The notes: a model not told the origin generated them from the letters alone. 64,000 nt of DNA from Oegoconia quadripuncta (GCA_949316235.1 OX438744.1:3348001-3412000), one strand, 5' to 3'. Numbered from the stretch's first letter, positions 10,621 through 20,945 are shown. Program-made: numbers and translations.

Positions 10621-11454
10621 AGCTGGCTTTGGAGCGCGACGCGTCTGGATTTAGGTTTACCCTCGTTTTATAGGTCTTCGACAGGTAAAGGCCGGATATA
10701 GCATTAACCACAATTTTCTGAAAGTAGTACTTACCTAACCTATTTTAATCGTTCCCACTAGGTACTCGACGTATGAGCAAAAATTTCAACTCTCCCGGCA
10801 TGGTATACTTATAGCTGTGTTAATGAATTCGAAAAAAAAAATCTTTACAGAACCTTAACATTTCAGCAAATATGTTTAAACAAATGCGACTACCTGTAAT
10901 ACTTGAATCTCTCATTCATTACAGTAGGACTTCACAAATTATAAAGCCAAAATGTCTTAATTTAGACTCTCGTCGTGGTAATCCTCTACTACAGTACTAA
11001 AAAATAAGTCGCATGAAACAAACTGAAGATTCAAAAATCACGGAGACCACCTACTATTCTTCACGTTGATAAGAATTCAATTACCTAATAGCTACATTTA
11101 CGAATTCAAAGAACATCTGGTACATTCAAAGGCGACAATCCAAAGCAAATAAAAACCTAGGTATCTTAGTACGAGAGGAAATAAAACACGGGAAAAAAAC
11201 ATTCATTTTACGAGTGAATCTCTACTATTTTCAGTTAAAAGGCTTTGCGGCTGAAAACGTAATCATTGGGGCTCCACAGCACGTAACGTAGCTCCGTTGG
11301 GAACTTTATGGGTTGTTCGGCTTACCTACTGTATTTAAGGCGCTCCACATTGACTTTTCAATCCGTGGAATATGTACTTTAGATTCACTTCATTAAGATA
11401 TGCAATATTTTAATTCACAATGATTTTTTACATTTTCATTATAATTGAATTTAG
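10621..11454. other. Gene-free region after the CpG island
   Basis: No repeat or gene was recognised. If the exon at 10396-10441 is real, this is the start of its intron 1. Confidence 0.4.
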
Positions 11455-11607
11455 TTAAAGAGAATAATATAAGTCAATTGTCACAAGTCCAAGGCTGGCC
11501 GCATTGCCTCGCTGTATAGCAAGACTGATTCTTTGTCCTAAGTATTGGCCAGCCCTCCTATCGTGCGATGCATCAACCAGACAAATCAGATAACTCTCTA
11601 AAAAGAG
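11455..11607 (-). pseudogene. LINE type-4 C-terminal fragment (minus)
   Basis: The minus strand encodes a short stretch containing VDASHDRRAGQYLGQRISLA and IQRGNAAS, the C-terminal domain of a non-LTR retrotransposon polyprotein. Better preserved copies lie at 22696-23150 and 24002-24450. It is 5'-truncated and non-functional. The exact LINE clade is not resolved. Confidence 0.75.
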
Positions 11608-11654
11608 CATCCGATTCCCACTCGTATATATATATAATATCATGACCTTTATTC

Positions 11655-11716
11655 CAAGTGAGGTGGCCAGAGATATCCCAAAACATTAGCGTTTGGGTGT
11701 TCCAAACATTAAAGTT
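11655..11716 (+). repeat. Short repeat block
   Basis: The segment GTGGCCAGAGATATCCCAAA followed by GTTTGGGTGTTCCAAACATT recurs at 17515-17577 (plus) and 22195-22255 (minus). It is probably the end of an unidentified interspersed repeat. Confidence 0.55.
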
Positions 11717-12771
11717 ATAATGCACACGTGATAGGTGGCAAGCTTATCGTCGTTAAAATGTGGAAGCTTTATAAATGTTTTTTGATGTAAAGTCCATTAA
11801 TCGCCTTTTTTCGACACGACGGGAAGATAAGTGTTTGTTATATTCTTTTTACGTGTCGAAACTACATAGCAGATTTCCATCTGCATTTCTCAAGTTTTGA
11901 GATTTCAAACTAACCACATACAAAGCAATCTTAAAAAATTGTATATCAAGTCGCTCATTGATCTCGATTTTGAGATCGCTTTAGTAATACATGTCTTGGA
12001 TAGTCTGAGCCCTAACATCTGAACATTCTGGAATAAAACAATGCATGACGACTTAATTTCCTGTTTTTACTTCACAGAAGCTTGTTCATATAGCTGAGCA
12101 CTTGCAACACTTCCCTGTATCATTATACCTAAGTAGCGTTCACTCTAAGCCGAAATTGAAATCGTAGTATTCCGTCACCCGAACCAATCAAAAGTTAAAG
12201 TCTTCATCTTAAGAGGCTATTACAAAACGGCCGATTCAATCGCCATCAAAATTAATAGGCCTCCTTATAGGCCACAAGGCTCTTTTAGGCCTTCCCCTGG
12301 GACTTAAGCGTTATTGTGATCACCGTGCCGTGAAGTGAAAAAGATAGGGAAAGCGTAACCCTTCGAAAATTATGGTTTTCGGTCACGGTTGAGACATCTT
12401 TGGCTAGGGATTTTTGGGGTATCCATAAATATTAATGACTGTATTGGTTAGTTGTGTACACGCGGGAACAGAACCGGCAACTTCGCTAGATATTATAACA
12501 TTACTTTACCGACCGCCGTAGAATGGCTTTATGGGTGGACACTAGCTCCTTTTTACAAGCTTTTACTTAACTTACAATGTTCGTATGTAAGTAATTTGCT
12601 TATGTGATGCGCAAAGTAGACTCCCCGCAATTGCTATGACTACGATAAAATTGATGATTTGCAGCACATTTTGATGGATTATGTCCGCTATGCGCCTAAA
12701 AGGGACGCACTAGGATCGATGTTGGGGTGTACCATAATATATTGACTGATCCAAGTTCAGGTTCAGCAAGT
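11717..12771. other. Gene-free region, nothing recognised
   Basis: There is no convincing ORF or repeat end. Composition is near the window average. Confidence 0.35.
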
Positions 12772-13075
12772 CAAATCAAAATATTTTATTTCATAGGATA
12801 AAATTATCATTTGAAAACGTCACTATTAATATTAATATTACATTTAAATTTACGGCTCAGTCACAAAGCTGACTCCCCAGAGAAGAACGAGCAAGAAACC
12901 CTAGGGTTGCTCTTTTAAACAGATTATGGGTTACAATTTGTAATTTGATAATTATATGAATAATAAGACAGCTATGTCCATGCTTGCGTATCATTCAAAT
13001 AGTCAGTGATTTTATAATAGCCTTTTGCTAATAAATTCTGTTTTATGATTGCTTTAAAGGACACTGTTCTCTATG
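12772..13075 (-). repeat. LINE type-2 3' end (minus)
   Basis: On the minus strand it reads TTTAAAAGAGCAACCCTAGG, then TTTCTTGCTCGTTCTTCTCT and a terminal AATCAAAATATTTTATTTC-type end. The same 3' end is found at 22268-22434, 46985-47362 and 50052-50350. Only the last codons and the 3' UTR are present. Confidence 0.75.
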
Positions 13076-13369
13076 TTTGGTAAAGATACGTCAAATTATA
13101 GGTATTAAGTAAGCATCGTAAACCTGTGTACAAAAATCCCTAAATTAAATAAAGATAAAAAAAAAGTAAGCTTTCCGTTCTAAAATTTGCAAGCCACTTT
13201 TCAATCAGTTGCTAGTATTTGGTTGAGCTTGGAGCCGGGATATAGGAACTGGAACTCCCTGATTGCCATCAGATAGTAGAATTTAAGCTAGTTTGCTTTG
13301 TTGCCATAAGTACTTTCCCTTACACATGATGACGAGGGTCTGAAGAAGGAGCCAGAAGATTCCCACTCG

Positions 13370-13690
13370 AACTCCTTGATGGACTTTACGTTACTAGTCT
13401 TTGTACTTGAATAATATGTGATAATCATGATGGAGTGTTAAAAGCTTGTTTTTAAAAGTGTTTTTAATCTAGAATTTATAAAAATCTATTAAAAAGTACC
13501 AATGTCCTCCGGGTCTCGGATTGTCACTGGAACTCCTTAATGCACTTTATGTTACTCGTCTTTGTACTAGAATAATATGTGATAATAATGGAGTATTAAA
13601 GCTTGTTTTTAACAGTATTTTTAATATAGAATACATTAGAAATCAGTTAAAAAGTAGCCTATGTTCTCCGGGTCTCGGGCTGCTGCCTGC
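13370..13690. repeat. Diverged tandem duplication, ~161-bp period
   Basis: Units start at 13370 and 13531 with AACTCCTT and share the GTTACT(A/C)GTCTTTGTACT, AATAATATGTGATAAT and CTCCGGGTCTCGG blocks. By eye the identity is about 85 percent. A repeat F-like 3' end (AGCGTGAAAGCCGGATAGAC) follows at 13700-13775. Confidence 0.75.
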
Positions 13691-13975
13691 CGTGTTTCGA
13701 TACGATCGGTTCAGTAGTTTAAGCGTGAAAGCCGGATAGACAGACAGACATTCTAATTTATAATTTTAGTATGAATGCGGATAACACGACCGTAATCTAT
13801 TGACCTTGTGCCTTTCCATGGGTGCCGTAAAAGACGACTAAGTATGTTTTTTTGCGTCACAAAGAACATAAGCACACAGGCGGATCGAAAATTATTTAAA
13901 TTATAAATAAAATATCTGTTTTTCAGCAGTAGTTGCTGCCACTAAAGAAAGGACGAATGAGCGACTTTCCAAGAA

Positions 13976-14570
13976 TAGAATAGAATAGAAGAATAGAATA
14001 TGATTTATTTGCTCTTGAATAGGGTACATTACATTAGGTGTTATTACAATAAGATCCTCCTAGTTCAGTCATAATAATGACATTATTATTATTTTTTCAG
14101 GGTACCGCTTTTTCGAAAATTTGGGGTAACATTTGCCCACTAGGAGTTCCAATTTATAAAAAAAATAGTCAAAGTCTGCTTTTTTGTTTTTTGTGCAGCT
14201 TCTATAAAGACAAATTATTAGAATATTGCAATCAGGAATAAATACAGAGCAACATTCAAAATGAAAATAACATGCCAAGTCATCAAACCAATTAATATCT
14301 TTGAAGGTGATGCCATTTCGAACTAAAATACATGTACCACCTTTTTTTTTATTCCTACAGTAACTGGATGCTAGTATATAATTTTTAATGTGTACATTTT
14401 TTTCGTCGCCAGATTTTAAAAGACTTTCAGAAAAGCACAACACATCAGGATCAGTGTCTTCACTGAGATCAGCTAATGTAATTTCGATAAGTTCTTTTTT
14501 ACATAATAGACCTCGAATATTCTGATGAAGAATTTTAAAGTCGCAGGTCTGCACGAAAAAGCTGATCCCG
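13976..14570 (-). pseudogene. LINE endonuclease fragment fused to a LINE 3' tail (minus)
   Basis: The minus strand from 14554 to 14069 encodes 161 residues resembling the N-terminal apurinic-type endonuclease of a non-LTR retrotransposon: ILHQNIRGL at the start, PDVLCFSES (usually SET or SEH) at about residues 36-44 and GGTCILVRNG at about 71-80. The catalytic C-terminal half of the endonuclease and all of the reverse transcriptase are absent. The coding part runs straight into a 3' tail (13976-14068) that recurs alone at 41085-41185. The copy is therefore an internally deleted relic and cannot move on its own. Confidence 0.75.
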
Positions 14571-15354
14571 ACTAGTATTGGCAGGTAATGTCACTATTTT
14601 ACTACGCTCTTTTGAGAAATAGTAAGGAATCGTGCCTTTTCTGATGTTATTTGTAATTATTTTAGGACCCGGCGTCAATCGCTATCCTTGATTTTTATTT
14701 CGACATGGCTCTGACCAGCAGCGTACAATTACAAATAAAACGTAAAAACAGAGAGGCCGCGTCAGTCAGCGCCATCTATCGCGCTAATTTGAACTTTTTT
14801 TTCTAGTACGGCGTCAGAAAATCGGCAATTAAACAAAATTTAATTATCCTAAGAATGAAATAAAAATATAGAGTTGTTATTCATTTTCCAGAGGCTAGAG
14901 AGGAACAAAATAACTTGAACAAACAATGCGATATGATATTGAAATTGTTTTCTTTTGTAAATTGACATTATTATTGTAGCAAAAGCTACGAATCACTTCT
15001 TCACAGCTCCTCCTCGAAACACAGCTGTTCTCACGTGCTCAGCGCCATTTGGTGGATTTATAATTGCCACATACCAAATTATTATGAAATTTAAAAAAGA
15101 AAAATGAAATAAAAATTGCTAGCGTGTGAGATGAGTGTATTCGTTCAACCTGACCTATAAAATCAGTTCTCTCGGGGGAGAATTTAATATGACCTAATTA
15201 AAGGGGCGTACACACGGGTTGCTAAGTTAATCAGAAGCTATGTGTATGTGTGTAATTCGGTCTTACTCTAATAAAGCATAGGTAATCTGCCCTGAACCTG
15301 TTGAAATTGATTTAATTTAGATTTAGGTCTCATTTACTTGTGTCACTTTTACAA
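14571..15354. other. Gene-free region, nothing recognised
   Basis: No ORF of note or recognised repeat was found between the LINE relic and the composite repeat that hosts the mariner. Confidence 0.35.
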
Positions 15355-15450
15355 TGTGGAGTTTTAGCCTTTCAAAGCCAGGCACTATCTTCAGATAGAG
15401 CTGTATTAGCTGCCTATATATAAAATATGCAGACATATACATTCAGTGTA
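15355..15450 (+). repeat. Leader of a composite SINE-A repeat, left part
   Basis: The block AGGCACTATCTTCAGATAGA and the following GCAGACATATA match, in the reverse direction, sequence at about 35790-35850. It continues at 16747-16851 after the mariner insertion, up to the SINE A head. The TA at 15449-15450 is one of the mariner's two flanking TAs. Confidence 0.7.
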
Positions 15451-15478
15451 CTAAGTATCGGGAATTTGTCAATAAAAC
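15451..15478. repeat. Mariner left terminal inverted repeat
   Basis: It pairs with 16719-16746 with a few mismatches, mainly in the outermost bases (CTAAG here, AAAAG at the other end). Confidence 0.85.
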
Positions 15479-15490
15479 AAAAAATACAAA

Positions 15491-16564
15491 TTATTCATCT
15501 AAATTTATTTTATCGCCTTCAAAGTAGGCCCCATCGCTTGCAATACAACATCTCCACCGCTTCACTAAGTCTTCCATACATTTTTCATAGGCTATTTGCG
15601 GTATGGCCTTTAGCTCATTCAGCGAATTTTCTTTTATGGCTTCTATCGACTCAAAACGTTTTCCTCGAAGTGGTAATTTTAACTTGGGAAATAAAAAAAA
15701 GTCAGACGGAGCCATATCAGGTGAATACGGTGCTTGGTCGAGAACTTTTGTTGAATTTTTCGCTAAAAACTCTTTCACTATAATGGCTGTGTGTGATGGT
15801 GCATTATCATGGTGCAGCATCCATGAGTTGTGTTGCCACAAATCTGGACGTTTTCGGCGGATACTCTCACGCAAACGCTTCATGACGCCTAAATAATATT
15901 CTTTATTCACTGTTTCTCCCTCTGGAAGGAATTCGGAGTGAACCACACCACGGTAGTCAAAAAAAACTGTCAGCATCACCTTGATTTTGGAGCGACTTTG
16001 CCGCGGTTTTTTGGGTTTCGGCTCGTTTTCGAGACGCCATTCTGAAGACTGTTGGCTTGTTTGCATGTCGTACTCATAAACCCATGTCTCGTCGCCAGTT
16101 ATTATACGTTTCATAAAGGTCGGATCCGTAGAAGCTCGGGAAACCATGTCTTCAGCGACATGCTTTCGCTGCGCTTTTTGAACAAAATTGAGCTCTTTTG
16201 GAACTAGTCGAGCGGCGACGCGTTTCATGCCTAAAATGTCAATGAGAATGTTGTGGACGGACTTAAAAGATATGTTCACCTCACTAGCCAACTCTCTCAG
16301 ACTCATACGTCGATTTTCGAGCACTAGCTTCTTGATTCTGTCGATGTTTTCTTTGGTCGTAGCGGTTGAAGGTCTACCAGAACGAGGCAAGTCTACTACT
16401 ACTTCTCGGCCTTCTTTAAAAGCCTTATACCATTCATAAGCCCTTGTTTTCGATATACACGATTCGCCGTAGGTATTTCGCAACATTTTTAGTGATTCAC
16501 CACATGAAATATCATTTGAAACACAAAATTTAAGGCACACTCTTTGTTCAACAATATTTTCCAT
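15491..16564 (-). CDS. Mariner transposase, intact
   Basis: A 357-codon ORF encodes a DD34D transposase that would cut and paste the surrounding element at TA sites. The N-terminal paired-type helix-turn-helix region spans about residues 1-110 and contains the SGRPSTAT linker motif. A WVPHEL-type motif appears as LVPKEL at 120-125. The catalytic triad is D158 (TGDETW), D253 (HHDNAPSH) and D288 (SPDMAPSDFFLF), with exactly 34 residues between the last two. No stop or frameshift is seen and the length is slightly above the usual 345 or so. The sequence differs from the irritans and cecropia types I know and resembles the group whose relatives are annotated as GVQW3 or SETMAR-like in insects; that placement is uncertain. 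The start at 16564 follows the right terminal repeat by about 155 bp. Activity is plausible from the intact frame but unproven. Confidence 0.93.
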   Translation of the reverse strand: MENIVEQRVCLKFCVSNDISCGESLKMLRNTYGESCISKTRAYEWYKAFKEGREVVVDLPRSGRPSTATTKENIDRIKKLVLENRRMSLRELASEVNISFKSVHNILIDILGMKRVAARLVPKELNFVQKAQRKHVAEDMVSRASTDPTFMKRIITGDETWVYEYDMQTSQQSSEWRLENEPKPKKPRQSRSKIKVMLTVFFDYRGVVHSEFLPEGETVNKEYYLGVMKRLRESIRRKRPDLWQHNSWMLHHDNAPSHTAIIVKEFLAKNSTKVLDQAPYSPDMAPSDFFLFPKLKLPLRGKRFESIEAIKENSLNELKAIPQIAYEKCMEDLVKRWRCCIASDGAYFEGDKINLDE

Positions 16565-16718
16565 TGTAAAAATCGCCGAGGACTCAAAACTATGACCAAC
16601 AAAAAGTGTAGTTTAAAACAAATTAAATGACAGATCCCGCTCAAATTTTGCGCGCTAAATCAGTACAGTGCTACCAACATGCAGTAAAAAAATTAGAACG
16701 ACCTCTTTTACGCGGGTC

Positions 16719-16746
16719 TTTTTATTGACATATTCCCGATACTTTT
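16719..16746. repeat. Mariner right terminal inverted repeat
   Basis: Reverse complement of the left end over the core AAGTATCGGGAAT. The transposase is read from this end. Confidence 0.85.
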
Positions 16747-17115
16747 TACACAGAGTAGTATATCGACCTGACGCAGACGGTGTGACGGGTATAAAGATTT
16801 CTTCTCCTCTCCAAAAAAAAACGAGGCCTCTGACTTGGTTTAACGAATAACGACGACCTGTTTGGTGTAGTGGTTAGATACTCTGCTACTGTCGCGGGTT
16901 CGAATCCCGCTAGGGGCATAAATGTTTGTATGATGAATACAGAGTTCCCGAGTTATGGATGTTTTTCATTTATACATGTATTTATTTACAAAAAAAATAT
17001 GTATTTGTGTAGTTTATCAACCGTATGGTATCCATAACACAAGGCTAGATGCTTACCGTGGACCTAGATGGCGCTGTGTGTTTGTGCAAAGACATTTATT
17101 ATTATTATTATCATA
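16747..17115 (+). repeat. Composite leader, right part, followed by full SINE A copy
   Basis: 16747-16851 continues the leader repeat, with the TTCTTCTCCTCTC and AACGAGGCCTCTGACTTG blocks shared with 35696-35760. From 16852 the SINE A body begins: a tRNA-like head with an A box (GGTGTAGTGGTTAG) and a B box (GGTTCGAATCCCGC), a unique middle, and the terminal block TGGCGCTGTGTG. It ends in an (ATT)n tract near 17098. This is the best plus-strand SINE A copy. Confidence 0.85.
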
Positions 17116-17514
17116 TAATTATAGCTATAAAGTAAAGTAAAATGTATATTTTGAAAAATAAATGTGATCGTCATGCCACAGTCATATAATTTGATTTCAC
17201 AACTCTTGACACTTACATACATAATGCTCACGCTTGTTTCCCGTTGCGTAGGCAGACACTGGCATACTACTTTTGCTTCTTCTACTTTCATCAATGCTTT
17301 ATACACGATCGTCAGTTATTGGTTGACCGCACATGACCTTTTGTGAGTACGTCAGTCTTTTGATCGACTCTGGACTACTTAATTGAAAATTTAGAAAATC
17401 CCCAAAACACTATGTGTTATCCAAATGCACGATACTGTGGTAGATATTATATAAAACTAAATATTTTCGAAACGGCTAAACGGATTTTCATCAACATACA
17501 TACATAACGTCACG

Positions 17515-17577
17515 ATTGTTGTCCCAAATGGGGTGGTCAGAGATATCCCAAACAATAGTATTTGGGTGTTCCAAACA
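17515..17577 (+). repeat. Short repeat block
   Basis: Second copy of the block at 11655-11716 (GTGGTCAGAGATATCCCAAA and TTTGGGTGTTCCAAACATT). It ends directly at a poly(T) run. Confidence 0.55.
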
Positions 17578-17589
17578 TTTTTTTTTTTT

Positions 17590-17870
17590 TGTTTATGCAT
17601 AACGGGTTGGTACTTGACCTCAATCACACCTTATGTTAAGTGAAGATGAGGTCGAAGGTGGAAGCGTACTGACCCGGAAACCCCAACACATTTGGGGGAC
17701 TGGCTATCTTATCTCTGACAACCGGAACACAACAATGCTATTAACATTGCTGCTCGGCGGCAGATTTAGATAAGATGGTGGTAGCTAGCCAGGCGGACAT
17801 TTAAAATGCCCTATCACCAACCAAATCGAGTACTTAAACATGTACCCCGCATTTGAGTGCCGAAACCTCA
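17590..17870 (-). repeat. SINE family C (minus), head missing
   Basis: It matches the body and 3' end of family C: TGCATAACGGGTTGGTACTT, CACATTTGGGGGACTGGCTA and AGCCAGGCGGACATTT. The tRNA-like head is decayed or lost after 17850. Confidence 0.85.
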
Positions 17871-17977
17871 CACATAATAACCTATCCTTTCATACAAACA
17901 AAGTTACACTTGTTTCTTATAGGGGTAGGCAGAGACCATAGACTTCCACTTGCTGCTATTCTTTCGTTTAGTCTTTA

Positions 17978-17999
17978 ATAAAGAAAGAAAGAAAGAAAG
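17978..17999. repeat. (GAAA)n microsatellite
   Basis: Short AAAG/GAAA tract. Confidence 0.8.
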
Positions 18000-18465
18000 C
18001 CATAGTCAAATCGGACCACGTATTACTGAGATACGCGTTACTTCCGGACAAATACTGGACACGCACGCCCGTGTCCCGCCAAAAAGCCGCATTAGCATTG
18101 TCGACTGCAAAAAATACGTTCAGAACTATGTACCTCTTTCGCATCACTTGTAACTGTTCGAATAGTAATTCAATCATCATTGTAGGATGTATGACGAATG
18201 TTGCTCGGTACAGGCGGAGGCTGACGGTAATGGCACGAAAATGATCGATGTCGGTGTCCCGCGCGCTGCCACGACAGAAAACGTGACATTAATCTTTGAA
18301 AGATATGGTTAAATATGTAAGTATATGTTAACGAGTCTAGATCATCATAATTAGGCTTCCGTTCGTAAACTAGACGATGGATAGAGAAAATAGGTATTAT
18401 ACTTTATTTTTGCTATGATGAATACGGACATTGTGTACCCGAGATATTGATGTTACATTTATATT

Positions 18466-19319
18466 AGGTTCTTACCTATGAAATTGGCGTTTTGTATGAA
18501 GAATTTCATTAAGACTGTTTTCTCCATACAAACATTTTTGATTTTTTTTTGGGAACGGCAAATCCAAATATAACTAAACTTTGTGTGTAATTCATAATTC
18601 ATAATTCATTTATTTCTTTTAATGCATTCTTTTACAATATTGTGGCAGGAGCCTCCTTTTAAGCATAATAATGCCTGTATTAGGAGACTCCGCTCCTCCA
18701 TAGTTGGTACAAAAATATAATGAACTGAAATTTTTACAATTTATTTAATCTTATGCCTAAGTATCCATTGAAATTATATATACATAATACATAATAGAGA
18801 CATGATATCATATTTATTAGTGCAGTTTTATTGTAGTGTTGTAAATAATGTAAAATATATAAAAATATTGTGTATACCCAGATAAAATTTACTAGCCCTA
18901 CGGCCAGCGCCTTGGGATCGGAAAACCGCTAGTAAACAGTGTGTGTGTGTTTTTGTGAGTAGATGTGTGAGAAGATATACCTATACATACATATATATAT
19001 ATATGTATGTATGTATAGGTATGTGTATTGTCGGATAACATTAAGTTAAGTATAGGCAGCGTTAATTTTTAAAAGTAACCGCTTCATAAAAGTTTCAGCG
19101 AATCTAAGAAATGATTATGGGAAGCACATGAAAAGAGCTCTGTTCAAATTTTTTTTATTATGTGATTTAGCCCAGAAATGAAAAAATATTTCATGTGAAA
19201 CCTTGAAATAATATTCCATTTACCAAATAAAAACAAATTTGAATATAGCTTTGAAAATCGCAGGAATTGGTACATATGATTAACGAAGAAAAAAAACCCC
19301 AATTTCATAGGTAAAGACC
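18466..19319. mobile_element. Inverted-repeat DNA element G, copy 1, split by an insertion
   Basis: Both ends carry TTACCTATGAAATTGG in inverted orientation (18472 onward and 19312 backward). Removing 18590-19021 leaves a body that aligns along its length with the uninterrupted 413-bp copy at 31406-31818. There is no ORF, so it is non-autonomous. A partial copy lies at 47735-47875. Confidence 0.8.
18590..19021 (-). repeat. LINE-tail-like insertion in element G
   Basis: This 432-bp block is absent from the copy at 31406-31818. It is flanked by TGTGTA on both sides (18584-18589, 19022-19027). The left edge has ATTCATAATTCATAATTC, which could be a degenerate tail of a minus-strand retroelement. 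The right edge (18978-19021) is an AT-rich palindrome TACCTATACATACATA...TATGTATGTATAGGTA. The source family is not identified. Confidence 0.7.
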
Positions 19320-19337
19320 GAATACATGTAATATACT

Positions 19338-19533
19338 ATTTTCCGCCTTTTCGGCCCGCGGCTTCGCCTGCGTGGATAAGCTTTATCGCGGATATTTAAT
19401 TTCTATATCGGGGTAAAAGTATCCTATGTCTTAATCCAGGGTATATTCTATCTATATACCAAATTTCATCCAAATCCGTTTATTCGTTTCGCCGTGATTG
19501 AGCAACGAACAAACTTTCGCATTTATAATTTCC
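19338..19533 (+). repeat. Repeat F (plus)
   Basis: It contains GCGGCTTCGCCTGCGTGGAT, TATCCTATGTCTTAATCCAG, TATACCAAATTTCATCCAAA and TTTCGCCGTGATTGAG, ending AACTTTCGCATTTATAAT. Confidence 0.85.
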
Positions 19534-19536
19534 ATA

Positions 19537-19652
19537 AAAACATGTATTTGTGTAATTTATAAACCATTTGGTATCCATAATACAAGCCTAGTTGCTTAGT
19601 GTGGAACTAGATGGCGCTGTGTGTATGTCCAGGATATTTATTTATTTGCTGA
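19537..19652 (+). repeat. SINE A, 3' fragment
   Basis: The AAAACATGTATTTGTGTAAT to TGGCGCTGTGTGTATG part of SINE A; no tRNA head. Confidence 0.8.
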
Positions 19653-20059
19653 ATCCTATTGTACCAAACTTATGTAGGTTGCACGGTAAATGTCTTTTTT
19701 TTTGTATCTATTTTTTTCAGCGGCTATGTCTGCGTGGATTTTTTTTTATCTTCTCGCAGAGATATAAACAAAATTTAAAATTTACTAATTAATAGTATGA
19801 TCTTGGATTTAGATTTATTTTAGCTCACATTTAGAATGTCAACATCATTCATACATTATTTATATTATACATTAACATCTATACATTTTAGTAATAGCCA
19901 TTAATTTCACGATAAAAGTGATTGTCTAGACATAAAAGTAAAATTAATTGAAAACAATGGCACTCAAATAATGATATTAATTGGTTTGATTTAAAAATTA
20001 CATGACAGTATAAATGTCAAAACGAATTGGTTATAAAATATTCACAAATTAATTAAATA

Positions 20060-20205
20060 TAAATATTTCGGACACTTACACCAATTATCAAGTCCCAAAC
20101 TAAGCAAAGCTTGTATTATTGATACTAGATAACGGATAAACATACATAAATATTTATATAAATATCCCGGACTCTGGAATAAATGTTAAAGTTGGGATTA
20201 AAAAG
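20060..20205 (-). repeat. SINE family B, 3' part (minus)
   Basis: Matches AATATTTCGGACACTTACAC, AGTCCCAAACTAAGCAAAGC and ATAAATATTTATATAAATAT of family B. The head is absent. Confidence 0.85.
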
Positions 20206-20234
20206 AAGTATATCAATATGCGTCAATCTCTATA

Positions 20235-20432
20235 AACCACGAGTTTGCGGCGCTTTCAGTGGAGACATTAGGCCCTTGGTCTTCTGACACGAAACGTTTT
20301 GTAAAGGATTTATTCGTTAGACTGGTCCACGTCTATGTGAGAGCTGCTGCCTACTTTGCTCAGCAGTTGAGCTTATGTATTCAGCGGGGCAATAGCGCTA
20401 GCGTATTAGATATACGCACGGAAGCGAGTTGA
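20235..20432 (+). pseudogene. LINE type-4 C-terminal fragment (plus)
   Basis: An open frame of 65 codons, without a start codon of its own, reads NHEFAALSVETLGPWSSD and, further on, QRGNSAS before a stop. It is the same C-terminal domain as at 20629-20945 (opposite strand) and 22696-23150. It is only a 5'-truncated piece. Confidence 0.75.
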
Positions 20433-20628
20433 ACGGCGTATTTTTTCTAGAAGATATAGGTATGTTCAATTGTGTTTTATAAATATGTTGTTTCACGTAC
20501 ATACTTAATTTATCATTTAATATATTTATTTACAAAAAAAAATGTATTTCTGTAGTAATATAGATATTGGACTTTATTTTATTGTGAACAATTTAGACGG
20601 GGTATAAAAAATAAAAACTAAAATAAAA

Positions 20629-20945
20629 CTATAAGGCAAAGACGTCATCCAGAGCTCCCGATTGCGGTATGGACCCTAACACACTGGCTGCATTACCTCT
20701 CTGAACAGCCAGACTGAGACGTTGAGCGAGGTATGCGCCAGCCCGTAAATCACACGAGGCCAGCACCAATCTGGTCGAGAGACCGTGGACGAAATTCCTG
20801 GTGTCAGGAGACCACGGTCCCATAGTTTCTACCACAAGCGCCACAAACTCATGGCTAGCCAATAGGGATGAGTACTTGCGGCGCTTGACATTTTTATGCC
20901 CAATAGGGATGAGTACTTGCGGCGCTTGGCGATTAACATGTACTC
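20629..20945 (-). pseudogene. LINE type-4 C-terminal fragment (minus) with internal 41-bp duplication
   Basis: The minus strand encodes RRKYSSLLASHEFVALVVET, GPWSPD, LSTRLVLA and LSLAVQRGNAASVLG, the C-terminal domain of a non-LTR polyprotein. A 30-bp block (GCCAATAGGGATGAGTACTT and GCGGCGCTTG) is present twice with a 41-bp period at about 20857-20928, which shifts the frame upstream of the preserved part. It faces the copy at 20235-20432 tail to tail. Confidence 0.75.

Larger units (their letters stand above)
15451..16746 (-). mobile_element. Full-length mariner transposon
   Basis: The 1296-bp element has inverted terminal repeats with the shared core AAGTATCGGGAAT(T/A)TGTCAA at 15453-15475 and 16722-16744, and TA on both sides (15449-15450, 16747-16748). 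It contains a complete transposase ORF read on the minus strand. The host sequence on either side joins into one older repeat that is also present uninterrupted at 35696-35850, which confirms the insertion boundaries. Confidence 0.93.

Noticed and set aside
15603..16439. Plus-strand ORFs inside the mariner
   Set aside because: Antisense shadows of the transposase gene.
16860..16920. tRNA gene (A and B boxes with cloverleaf-like spacing)
   Set aside because: It is the head of SINE A; acceptor stems do not pair properly and the same head recurs with the same SINE body many times. The same applies to heads at 30784, 44085, 59287, 60010 and the minus-strand copies.
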